Below, in pieces: positions 38,531 through 47,333 of a stretch of 64,000 nucleotides of DNA. Below the pieces are notes generated by a model. That model searched no databases and had not been told where the DNA came from. It saw nothing but the letters and a program-made list of their open reading frames with translations. Source of the DNA: Pseudoalteromonas sp. R3 (GTDB taxonomy: Bacteria; Pseudomonadota; Gammaproteobacteria; Enterobacterales; Alteromonadaceae); NCBI RefSeq assembly GCF_004014715.1, contig NZ_CP034835.1, positions 2,046,001 to 2,110,000 on the forward strand, given 5' to 3'. The position numbers and the translations under genes are program-made. Within the stretch, counting starts at the first letter, position 1. Every line of letters begins with the position of its first letter.

Positions 38531-40153
38531 TTACAATGAAGCAAAGTAACTGCCAAATCCGGGCAGGGATAGCAGCCCTTTTTCGTAGCGACCGTTATGG
38601 TGGGCTATTTCCAGATGTTGTGCATGGTGTTCAATGTCCAGAGCAAGTTGCGCTAGTTGATCACTGAGGTTGAATACACACAGTAGGGTTTTTCCTTCAT
38701 AACGTCGATAAAATGCCAGCACAGGTTCCGGGGTATCGATAAACTCAATATCACCGACTTGTAGTTCAGGCATCGTATTCCGCCAGGCCATAAACGCCTG
38801 AAAACGGGCCAAAATAGAATCAGTTGAATCAGCTTGTTGAGAAACCGCGTGTGACTGATGTGCCGGCGACACGGGTAACCAGGGTTTTCCTTCGGTGAAG
38901 CCCGCATGTTCTCGTTGCTCGCTCCACGGCATAGGAGTGCGACATCCGTCACGACCTTTAAAATTTGGCCAGAAAGTAATGCCATAAGGGTCTTGTAAGT
39001 CTTCAAAGGCGACTTCCGCTTCACCCAGCCCCAGCTCTTCGCCCTGATACATGCAAACACTGCCACGTAATGAGCCAAGTAAAGCGGTGAGCATACTTGC
39101 TTGTCGGGCATCGACTGTTTTGCCGTCTTTCGACCAGCGGCTCGCAACGCGTTCAACGTCATGATTACTGAATGCCCAACACGGCCAGCCTTCGGTCATT
39201 ACCGCCTCAAGACGAGATACGGTTTCGCGAATGTAGCCTGCACTGTAGTCTTTGGTCAGTAGCTCAAAACTGTAGCCCATGTGCAGCTTGTCACCACCAG
39301 AAGTATACTCAGCCATAGTCTGAAGAGAGTCTTCTGATGAGATTTCACCTAAACTGACGGTACCCGGGTAGCGGTTTAGCAGGGCACGGATCTCAGCCAT
39401 GAAAGCAAGGTTCTCTGGTTGAGTGTTATTGTAATAGTGGTACTGGAACGCATAAGGGTTATCTTCGCTAAAGCCGCGGCCCTGGCGTAACTCTTTAGGT
39501 TTAGCCGGATTGTCTCGTAACTGTTGGTCATGGAAGCAAAAGTTAATGGCATCAAGACGGAATCCGTCTACGCCTTTTTTCAGCCAGAATTCTACATTAT
39601 CCAGCACCGCCTGACGTACTTCAGGGTTATGGAAATTCAAGTCCGGTTGCTCGGTCAGGAAATTGTGCAGATAGTACTGGCAGCGACGCGAATCCCATTG
39701 CCAGGCAACACCACCAAAGATAGACAACCAGTTGTTTGGTGGGCTGCCATCAGGTTTAGCATCAGCCCAGACATACCAGTCTGCTTTAGGGTTGGCCTGA
39801 CTGACACGGCTTTCACTGAACCAGGGGTGTTCATCTGAAGTATGGCTAAGTACTTGATCGATAATGATCTTAATATTCCTTTGATGTGCTTTATCAATCA
39901 GCTCATCAAAGTCATCAAGGTTACCAAACATAGGGTCGATATCCCGATAGTCGCTAATATCATAGCCAAAGTCTTTCATTGGTGACTTAAAAAATGGCGA
40001 GATCCAGATGGCGTCTACGCCGAGCGACTTAATATAGTCGAGCTTACTTATGATCCCCTGAAGATCGCCGATTCCATCACTATTGGTATCACAAAAGCTG
40101 CGAGGGTATACCTGGTAAATAACCGCGCCTTTCCACCATTCATTTTGAGCCAT
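38531..40153 (-). CDS. GH13 alpha-glucosidase (oligo-alpha-glucosidase type)
   Basis: The 540-residue cytoplasmic enzyme, without a signal peptide, begins MAQNEWWKGAVIYQVYPRSF. The GH13 triad is at Asp201 (GFRLDAINF), Glu270 (SLGEISSED) and Asp332 (FSNHDVERV). Conserved region I is IIIDQVLSHTSDEH. This matches GH13_23-type alpha-glucosidases that release glucose from maltose and short maltodextrins after uptake. It is divergent from the TonB receptor gene, and a 16-bp palindromic operator lies 205 bp upstream of its start. Confidence 0.9.
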   Translation of the reverse strand: MAQNEWWKGAVIYQVYPRSFCDTNSDGIGDLQGIISKLDYIKSLGVDAIWISPFFKSPMKDFGYDISDYRDIDPMFGNLDDFDELIDKAHQRNIKIIIDQVLSHTSDEHPWFSESRVSQANPKADWYVWADAKPDGSPPNNWLSIFGGVAWQWDSRRCQYYLHNFLTEQPDLNFHNPEVRQAVLDNVEFWLKKGVDGFRLDAINFCFHDQQLRDNPAKPKELRQGRGFSEDNPYAFQYHYYNNTQPENLAFMAEIRALLNRYPGTVSLGEISSEDSLQTMAEYTSGGDKLHMGYSFELLTKDYSAGYIRETVSRLEAVMTEGWPCWAFSNHDVERVASRWSKDGKTVDARQASMLTALLGSLRGSVCMYQGEELGLGEAEVAFEDLQDPYGITFWPNFKGRDGCRTPMPWSEQREHAGFTEGKPWLPVSPAHQSHAVSQQADSTDSILARFQAFMAWRNTMPELQVGDIEFIDTPEPVLAFYRRYEGKTLLCVFNLSDQLAQLALDIEHHAQHLEIAHHNGRYEKGLLSLPGFGSYFASL

Positions 40154-40357
40154 GCACTTTCTCCTGCGCCGTGCAGTCGGGTTGTCGTAAACAAGTTTAC
40201 TTCTGGGACCATATCCTAACTTTCTGTATTGAGTAGCATAGTAACTGTAGTCAATTCAGTCGGGTTGAGATCAGGTTTTTAAGTAAGCGAGTGACGCCAA
40301 CACGGAATATTAACAATGGCGAAGAGCATACGGCATGCTTTGATATGAGTAAAAAGT

Positions 40358-40373
40358 CTGCATACGTATGCAG
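40358..40373. promoter_or_regulatory. Palindromic operator, copy 1 (alpha-glucan locus)
   Basis: CTGCATACGTATGCAG is a perfect 16-bp palindrome upstream of the alpha-glucosidase gene. Near-identical 16-mers precede the TonB receptor and the amylase genes. Size and symmetry fit a LacI-family (MalR-like) site. Confidence 0.7.
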
Positions 40374-40716
40374 CGCAATTAGTTACGGTTGAAACGGTAT
40401 AAAAGAATAAAAGCAGACTTGTCGGTGCACTTTACCAATGTTAAACATCATTTCAGATTTGCCTGTTTTGCCTGTGTTACAGTAAGATTAATTGGTAATA
40501 CCAATTTCCACTGACAAGGTGTGCTGGAAAAACTTGGCAAGTTTTGTCGATTATTAACTGGCATATATTTTAATTTCGTTAAAACTTAGTGAACCTAGAG
40601 AAGCATGTATGACCAGTTTATGGGGAAAGATTGTTGCGCTAACATTTATAAACTTTACAGTAAGTTAGCTTGTATGGTGGTGAACATTCTGTGAACAGTT
40701 TTCGCCGCGAGTTACG

Positions 40717-40732
40717 CTGAATACGTATGCAT
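40717..40732. promoter_or_regulatory. Palindromic operator, copy 2 (alpha-glucan locus)
   Basis: CTGAATACGTATGCAT lies 151 bp before the TonB receptor start and differs from copy 1 at two positions. The surrounding 40154-40883 gap is otherwise promoter and leader sequence, with a small CACGG/CCGTG hairpin at 40813-40826. Confidence 0.65.
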
Positions 40733-40883
40733 AAAGTTGTTTGCGTGTTGAACGCAGCGCTACTATTGCCGCTGACAACAAAATTACCGCCTTTATAAAT
40801 CGTTGTAGCGCTCCACGGTCTTCCGTGTGACGAATTAACAAACAACTAGGCGTCATAAAAATGGTTAATTGGGATAAAACACT

Positions 40884-43739
40884 ATGTCTATGTTCAAACC
40901 AAGTATGCTAACAGTTGCGCTTATGGCCGCTGGCGTTAGCCACTTTTCGGTCGTTGCAGAAGAAGAGAAAGCAGTTAAGAAAGAAGACGTTGAAGTTATT
41001 GAGGTACGCGGTATTTCGCGCAGTATCATCGCTTCTATCGATAAAAAGCGCTACAGCGATACAGTAGCTGAAGTTGTTGATGCCGGTGACCTGGCATCAC
41101 TACCCGATGTATCCATTGCAGACTCTTTGAGCCGTTTACCCGGTGTAACAGCGGTTCGTGCCAGTGGACAGTCATCACAGCTGAATATTCGTGGTATGAA
41201 CGGCGACTTTATTCAGACTACCCTGAATGGCCGTGAACAGGCGAGCACCAGTGGTTACACTGCTGGTAGTCGTTGGATTTCATTTGACCAGTACCCGTCA
41301 GAGCTTATTAATCAGGCTGCGGTATATAAGTCGCCAAAAGCCTCTTTGGTTGAAGGTGGGGTTGCTGCAACGGTTGAGCTTAAAACAGTAAACCCGCTTG
41401 AAGCAAAAGAGCAGCATAACTTTAGCTCTTCAGTACGCTACTCCTATAATGACGCGGCATCAGATGTCGGTGCTGATTCTAGCGGTGAGCGCATCAGCTT
41501 CTCTTATCAGGGCAAATTCCTTGATGAAACTTTGGGCTTTGGTATTGGCGCAGCCTTCTTAAACCAGCCTAATAATGCAATTGACGTATCAGCGCATGCA
41601 CCAAAACGCTCACAAGACTTTGATGGCGATGGTAAAGAAGAGCGTTCAGTTAATGGTTACCAGGTTCGCTCTGCAAAAGGGTCAGACGAGCGTCTGGGTC
41701 TTATGAGTACTTTGGTCTACCAGCCTACAGATGCGCTGAAAGTACAATTTGACTATTTTCGCTCTGAGTTTGAATCGGAAGACCGTAAAAGCGGTTTGAA
41801 CATTGAAGGCTTCGAGAAAGATGTAGGTTCCCTGTACTCACTTAACAACGCGGTTGTACAAGATGGTTTCTTAGTTGCCGGTGATGTTGTGATCACTGAC
41901 CACAAGGGCCCATGGGTTGAAATGCGTTCTGAAGATCAGTCAACCGACTCTACGACAGACAGCTTTGGTCTGGACTTAGAGTATGTGACAGACAAGTGGG
42001 AACTCAGACTGGACTTTGCACATAGTAAAGGTGAGAAAACGCGCCGTGATATGATTGCATCTATGCACGCCTATGAGTTTGGAAATACGGTTGTAGATGG
42101 CACTTTGGTTGAAACGTGGCAGGAAATGCGCAACCAGAGCTTCTCTTTTGTACAGCAAGAGAAAGATTTACCTCAGCTTACCTTGGGCAATAGTTACACA
42201 GATCTGTCTAACATGCGTCTGGGTGACTGGGAGCAATTCCCACACAGATACACAGATGAACTGGACAGCTTTAAAGTAGACTTTAAGTATCATGTTGAAG
42301 CTGGGTTTATCTCTTCAATTGAAGTTGGTGCGCGCTGGTCAGATCGTGAGTTCACAGATCAGCGTTCAACGTTCCGCTGGGGTGCGCGTGAAGGCCAAAA
42401 TGGTTACAAAATGCCTGATGGTACAATTGTTACCAATAAAGGGTGCGAATTTAACCACCAAAATCATGCCTGTATTCCGCACTCTCTGGATGGTTTCGTC
42501 ACTGTGGAGCATACTCGAGGATTCAACTATCTTGAGCTAGACTTGGTGGGCATTGCCGACGCGGTATTTGGTCCGGGTAATTACGGCGCACAGCAGACCT
42601 GGGAGCACAACTGGACACTGATCGAAAGTGGCGCGGTTAAAGAAGAAGTGTTAGCTGGTTATGTGATGGCTAATATAGATACTGAAATCGGGAACATTCC
42701 GGTTACAGGTAACTTTGGTGTACGTGTTGTCAGAACAGATACTAAATCAGTCGGTATCCAGCAGATCCAGGGTGATGAAGTAGGTGATACGATTGTTGAT
42801 GATAACGGTGTTGCGCGTACTGATTATCGTCATGTTGAATACGGACCAGAATACACAGACACATTACCTTCTTTGAACCTTAACTTCCGTGTTACTGACG
42901 AAGATCAAATACGCTTCGCTGCTGCAAAAGTGATGGGTCGTCCACCTGTGTATCAATTACGTGGTGGTGCAGGTTCCTGGGCCGATACAGCGAATGACGG
43001 TGAAAGCCCTCGTTACAATGTTTGGTCAAAAGGTAATCCAAACCTTGATCCGTTCCGTGCAACTCAATTTGACTTGTCATATGAGCGTTATTTCGAAGAT
43101 GGTGGCGCGTTCGTTGCTGCAATTTTCTGGAAAGACATTGAGTCTTTGATTGAAAGCATCACTTATCAGGAAGGTGAGGTTGACTGGTCAAGCATTGGTC
43201 TTGAAGTACCGGAAGGCTTTGTCGCTGGTCAGTATCAGACAACTCAAAACAATGATCAGGGTGGCTATATTCGTGGCGTAGAGTTAGCTTACACTACTAT
43301 GTTTGACAACCTGCCTGGCGTTTTCTCTGGCTTAGGTTTCAATGCTAACTATTCATATACTGAAAGTGAAACAACCGTTGACGGTGGCGGTAACTTCCCG
43401 GATCAGCAGCTGCCAATGCCTGGCCTGTCGAAAAATGTCTGGAGTGCAACTGTTTTCTGGAATATAGATGCATTTACGACGCACCTGAATGTACGTTATC
43501 GTGATGAGTATGTCTATGAAGGCGCATCACCGGGTGGTTCGTCTTTGGCGTGGGCGGATGAATATACAGTGATTGACTGGCAGGGAACGTATGACTTTGA
43601 AAATGGTCTACAGGCTGTGTTACAAGTCAATAACTTAACTGATGAGCCTAACACCACTAACTATGGTACGGCATTGGCAACCGGTGAATACAAAGAGTTC
43701 GGTCGTCAGTATTTCTTAGGGTTTAACTATAGCTTCTAA
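40884..43739 (+). CDS. TonB-dependent receptor, probable maltodextrin transporter
   Basis: The 951-residue outer-membrane protein has a signal peptide (MSMFKPSMLTVALMAAGVSHFSVVA) and a TonB-box-like stretch EVIEVRG. A plug domain follows (DVSIADSLSRLPGVTAVRASGQ, LNIRGMNGDFIQTTLNGREQ, AAVYKSPKASLVEGGVAATVELKT), then a large beta-barrel ending in aromatic YFLGFNYSF. The substrate is inferred from neighbours: amylase, glucoamylase, alpha-glucosidase and a sugar carrier. The shared operator supports control with them. A clear terminator follows. Confidence 0.9.
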   Translation: MSMFKPSMLTVALMAAGVSHFSVVAEEEKAVKKEDVEVIEVRGISRSIIASIDKKRYSDTVAEVVDAGDLASLPDVSIADSLSRLPGVTAVRASGQSSQLNIRGMNGDFIQTTLNGREQASTSGYTAGSRWISFDQYPSELINQAAVYKSPKASLVEGGVAATVELKTVNPLEAKEQHNFSSSVRYSYNDAASDVGADSSGERISFSYQGKFLDETLGFGIGAAFLNQPNNAIDVSAHAPKRSQDFDGDGKEERSVNGYQVRSAKGSDERLGLMSTLVYQPTDALKVQFDYFRSEFESEDRKSGLNIEGFEKDVGSLYSLNNAVVQDGFLVAGDVVITDHKGPWVEMRSEDQSTDSTTDSFGLDLEYVTDKWELRLDFAHSKGEKTRRDMIASMHAYEFGNTVVDGTLVETWQEMRNQSFSFVQQEKDLPQLTLGNSYTDLSNMRLGDWEQFPHRYTDELDSFKVDFKYHVEAGFISSIEVGARWSDREFTDQRSTFRWGAREGQNGYKMPDGTIVTNKGCEFNHQNHACIPHSLDGFVTVEHTRGFNYLELDLVGIADAVFGPGNYGAQQTWEHNWTLIESGAVKEEVLAGYVMANIDTEIGNIPVTGNFGVRVVRTDTKSVGIQQIQGDEVGDTIVDDNGVARTDYRHVEYGPEYTDTLPSLNLNFRVTDEDQIRFAAAKVMGRPPVYQLRGGAGSWADTANDGESPRYNVWSKGNPNLDPFRATQFDLSYERYFEDGGAFVAAIFWKDIESLIESITYQEGEVDWSSIGLEVPEGFVAGQYQTTQNNDQGGYIRGVELAYTTMFDNLPGVFSGLGFNANYSYTESETTVDGGGNFPDQQLPMPGLSKNVWSATVFWNIDAFTTHLNVRYRDEYVYEGASPGGSSLAWADEYTVIDWQGTYDFENGLQAVLQVNNLTDEPNTTNYGTALATGEYKEFGRQYFLGFNYSF

Positions 43740-43764
43740 GTATCGAATGCTGTTCTGATATAAA

Positions 43765-43790
43765 GCCACCAGTTTTCTGGTGGCTTTGTT
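43765..43790 (+). terminator. Terminator after the TonB receptor gene
   Basis: GCCACCAG (43765-43772), loop TTTT, CTGGTGGC (43777-43784), then a T-rich tail. It may let some transcription through to the halogenase-like gene 20 bp later. Confidence 0.85.
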
Positions 43791-43803
43791 TTATGAGGTG
43801 AAA

Positions 43804-45315
43804 ATGATGAATAAAAAGAGAATCGTTATTTTAGGGGGAGGCACCGCCGGCTGGATGGCGGCCAACCTGATGGCAAAAAGCTGGCAGGATCAGCCGATTG
43901 AAGTTGCTTTGATTGAATCACCGGATATTGGCATTATTGGTGTAGGCGAGGGCTCTACTCCCCAGTTTAAGGGCTTTATGGACTTTATGGGGATCAGTGA
44001 AGCGCAGTGGATGCCAGCGTGCAATGCAACCTATAAAAATGGCATTCGCTTTATTGACTGGTCAACCCGCCCCGGCTTTAGCAGCTACTTTCATCCTTTT
44101 CCCTCACAGCCCGACGATTATTCAGCTCCTGCTTTTTTTCACAACAGCTTTGTACGTAGAAAAGCGATTGATGTAGCAGGCCACCCGGACCCATTTTTCC
44201 TTACCACTTATCTTGCCGAGCAGGCTAAAGCGCCAATCGCTGCGCATCATTTTCCGTTTGAAATTAATTATGGCTATCATTTCGATGCCGGTAAACTAGG
44301 GCTCTTTTTGGCGCAAACAGCCCGCGATTTGGGTGTAGAACATATTCAGGCCAATATCATAGATGTGCGTAAGCACACGGATGGCGATATTGCCGCTTTG
44401 GTGGCTGAGCAGGGCACAGAAATTACAGGTGACGTTTTTATTGACTGCTCTGGCTTTCGCAGCTTATTAATGCAGCAACATCTCGACGTTGGCTTTGACT
44501 CTTTTGCCAATAACCTATTCAACGATGCCGCTGTGGTGTTGCCAACCGAGCAGGGCGATGTGATCTCATCTGAAACTCAGTCAATAGCCCGAAAATTCGG
44601 CTGGAGCTGGCATATCCCGCTGACCAACCGCATTGGTAATGGCTATGTTTACAGCCGACGCTATTGCGATCCGGATAAAGCTGAGACCGAATTACGCGCC
44701 GCGCTGGGATTACTGGACAGCGATGTTGAAGCGCGTCATTTGACCATGAAAGTAGGGCAGGTCAAAAAGCACTGGCACAAAAATTGTCTTGCCATTGGAC
44801 TGTCGCAAGGGTTTATTGAACCGCTGGAGGCCACAGCGCTTCATATTGTACAGGAAACTGTTCAAAGCTTTATTGAATGCTATCAGGACGGTGAGTTCAC
44901 AGATAAATTCAAAACCAGACACAACCAGTCACTCGATGCACGCTATCAGGCGATCAGAGACTATATTGTGGCGCATTATCGTGTAAACAGTAGAACCGAT
45001 ACTCAGTACTGGCGCGATAACGCGAATAACAATCAGCTCTCACGTTCTTTGTATGATGTTTTGCAAACCTGGGTATCGGGCAAAAACTTATCTGATGAAT
45101 TGCATCGTCAGGATATCGATAAATATTATCCATCCGTAAGTTGGCACTGTTTACTTGCCGGTTACGGCATTTATCCAGAGCAGTCTCAATTGATCGCAGG
45201 CAATGAGGAGGCGAACAAGTACGACTTATCACAGATCCAGGACTACATTGCCCGGTGTGGACTTAATTTTGATGACCATCGTGTGCAACTTGAGCGATTA
45301 GCCCAAAAGCGATAA
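43804..45315 (+). CDS. Flavin-dependent tryptophan-halogenase-like protein
   Basis: The start is ATG 43804 (or 43807), after GAGGTG; an earlier GTG lies inside the terminator hairpin and is rejected. About 503 residues start MMNKKRIVILGGGTAGWMAANLM with the FAD-binding GxGxxG. GVGEGSTPQFKGFM contains the Lys expected at the PrnA-like active site, and GWSWHIPL is the halogenase WxWxIP motif. The family occurs widely beside TonB receptors and glycan genes in Alteromonadales and Caulobacterales, where the substrate is unknown. No separate flavin reductase is present in the window. Confidence 0.85.
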   Translation: MMNKKRIVILGGGTAGWMAANLMAKSWQDQPIEVALIESPDIGIIGVGEGSTPQFKGFMDFMGISEAQWMPACNATYKNGIRFIDWSTRPGFSSYFHPFPSQPDDYSAPAFFHNSFVRRKAIDVAGHPDPFFLTTYLAEQAKAPIAAHHFPFEINYGYHFDAGKLGLFLAQTARDLGVEHIQANIIDVRKHTDGDIAALVAEQGTEITGDVFIDCSGFRSLLMQQHLDVGFDSFANNLFNDAAVVLPTEQGDVISSETQSIARKFGWSWHIPLTNRIGNGYVYSRRYCDPDKAETELRAALGLLDSDVEARHLTMKVGQVKKHWHKNCLAIGLSQGFIEPLEATALHIVQETVQSFIECYQDGEFTDKFKTRHNQSLDARYQAIRDYIVAHYRVNSRTDTQYWRDNANNNQLSRSLYDVLQTWVSGKNLSDELHRQDIDKYYPSVSWHCLLAGYGIYPEQSQLIAGNEEANKYDLSQIQDYIARCGLNFDDHRVQLERLAQKR

Positions 45316-45395
45316 ATCGACGAACTTTGCCTTTGAGCGGCGTTTACATCTGAGCACTAAGAATATTGAACATGACGCGAGGATGAATAGCCGCT

Positions 45396-45411
45396 CTGAA
45401 TACGTATGCAG
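45396..45411. promoter_or_regulatory. Palindromic operator, copy 3 (alpha-glucan locus)
   Basis: CTGAATACGTATGCAG, one change from copy 1, lies about 62 bp before the amylase start, inside the promoter region of the amylase-carrier-glucoamylase operon. Confidence 0.68.
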
Positions 45412-45472
45412 GCGGTTCACCCATGATTATCAAGTCAGTAGACTCATTAAAAATACTAAAAATGACAACATT

Positions 45473-47332
45473 ATGATGACAATGAAACCGCTGGTAATTG
45501 CCCTTGGGCTGATCACCGGCTCTGTGGTACTGAGTGCCTGCAACAGTATTAACGACAACAAGACACCAGTCACCGACACTCAGAGCCTGGCAGCGCAGCC
45601 CGGCTATGCAAAGCCAGTTGTTTATCAGGTTTTTACTCGCCTGTTCGGTAACACCAATAGCAACAATATTCCCTGGGGTACAAAAGAACAAAATGGCGTG
45701 GGCAAGTTTGCTGATTTTACCCCCAAAGCTCTATCTGAAATCAAAGCCATGGGCGTGAGCCACGTCTGGTATACCGGGGTATTACATCATGCCTTGGTGG
45801 GGGATTACACCGAGTATGGGATAGCCCTGGATGACCCGGATGTGGTTAAAGGCCGTGCGGGTTCACCCTATGCCGTAAAAGACTATTACAACGTCAATCC
45901 GGACCTGGCGGTAAACCCGGCCAACAGACTGGCTGAATTTGAAGCCCTCATCGCCCGCACCCACGAAGCAGGTATGAAAGTGGTGATAGATATCGTGCCC
46001 AATCACGTTGCGCGAAATTATCAATCGCTCAGCGCACCGCAAGGTGTCAGCGATTTCGGCGCGAACGACGATACCTCAGTGACCTATGCTCGTGATAACA
46101 ACTTTTACTATGTCACCGGCGAAGATTTTAGCGTGCCAAGCTCGCAAGACTATCAGGTACTTGGCGGCGAGCCACACCCGCTTGCCGATGGTCAGTTCAG
46201 TGAAAGTCCGGCCAAATGGACCGGTAACGGCGCACGTGCAGCGCAGCCCCATATTCATGACTGGTATGAAACCGTAAAAGTGAACTATGGTGTCAAGCCC
46301 GATGGCAGCTACGATTTTGCTACTTTGCCGGCGCAGTATGCTCAGCTTGATTACCGTGCCCACTATGCATTCTGGCAGGATAAAAAACTGCCCGACAGCT
46401 GGTATAAGTTTCGCGATATCACCTATTACTGGCTGGACAAGGGCGTAGATGGCTTCCGTTATGATATGGCCGAGATGGTGCCGGTTGAGTTCTGGAGCTT
46501 TCTTAATGCGTCTATCAAGATGAAAAACCCGGATGCTTTTATCCTCGCAGAAGTCTACAACCCAACGCTGTATCGCTCGTATATTGAGCAGGGGAAGATG
46601 GACTACCTGTACGACAAAGTCGGTTTTTATGATTCTCTTAAAGCCCTGATGCAAGGCAAAGGCACAGCGCAGCAAGTGCTGGATGTGCATGCCAGCGTTC
46701 AGGATATTGCACCGCACATGCTGCACTTTTTAGAGAATCACGATGAGCAACGTATTGCGAGCCCGGAGTTTGCCGGAGATGCCAATAAAGGTAAACCCGC
46801 CATGGTGGTGAGTCATTTGATCAGTCAGTCACCAACCTTGTTGTATTTTGCTCAGAGCGTGGGTGAAGACGGGTCAGAAATGGCAGGATTTGGCAAACCC
46901 AGCCGCACCAGTATCTTCGACTACATCGGTGTACCGGCCCATCAGGCCTGGATGAACCAGGGTAAGTTTGATGGTGCCTTGCTGAGCGAAGAGCAAAAGG
47001 CGTTGCGTGCTTATTATCAGAAACTGATGAACATGGCGTCTTACAGTGCGATAGCACAGGGCGAGTTCGTATCGACGGCAGTGACAACGACTAGCGCAGA
47101 GCCGGCAACCAAAGTGATTGGATTTGCCCGCCAGAGCGACTCACAACGTCTGATTGTGGTGAGTAACTTTGATGCAAGTCACGCTCAAAACGTGTCAATT
47201 CAACTGCCAGATGGTTGGCAGGGAAAAGCTTACGACAAACTTGAACAACATGGGCAGGTTACGCTTAACAATAGTCTGTTGACAGTGACCCTGGCACCTT
47301 TGGCCAGTGCGGTCTTTGAACTAGAGAATTAA
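45473..47332 (+). CDS. GH13 alpha-amylase lipoprotein
   Basis: The start is ATG 45473, with in-frame ATGs at 45476 and 45482; the frame before it contains the operator. The signal peptide ends at the lipobox VVLSAC, so the enzyme is lipid-anchored. The mature GH13 domain (VVYQVFTRLFGN) shows VVIDIVPNHVARN (region I), DGFRYDMAEMVP with the nucleophile Asp, ILAEVYNP with the acid Glu, and LENHDEQR with the transition-state Asp. A C-terminal beta-domain follows. It probably cleaves imported maltodextrins in the periplasm. The carrier gene begins one base after its stop. Confidence 0.9.
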   Translation: MMTMKPLVIALGLITGSVVLSACNSINDNKTPVTDTQSLAAQPGYAKPVVYQVFTRLFGNTNSNNIPWGTKEQNGVGKFADFTPKALSEIKAMGVSHVWYTGVLHHALVGDYTEYGIALDDPDVVKGRAGSPYAVKDYYNVNPDLAVNPANRLAEFEALIARTHEAGMKVVIDIVPNHVARNYQSLSAPQGVSDFGANDDTSVTYARDNNFYYVTGEDFSVPSSQDYQVLGGEPHPLADGQFSESPAKWTGNGARAAQPHIHDWYETVKVNYGVKPDGSYDFATLPAQYAQLDYRAHYAFWQDKKLPDSWYKFRDITYYWLDKGVDGFRYDMAEMVPVEFWSFLNASIKMKNPDAFILAEVYNPTLYRSYIEQGKMDYLYDKVGFYDSLKALMQGKGTAQQVLDVHASVQDIAPHMLHFLENHDEQRIASPEFAGDANKGKPAMVVSHLISQSPTLLYFAQSVGEDGSEMAGFGKPSRTSIFDYIGVPAHQAWMNQGKFDGALLSEEQKALRAYYQKLMNMASYSAIAQGEFVSTAVTTTSAEPATKVIGFARQSDSQRLIVVSNFDASHAQNVSIQLPDGWQGKAYDKLEQHGQVTLNNSLLTVTLAPLASAVFELEN

Positions 47333-47333
47333 T

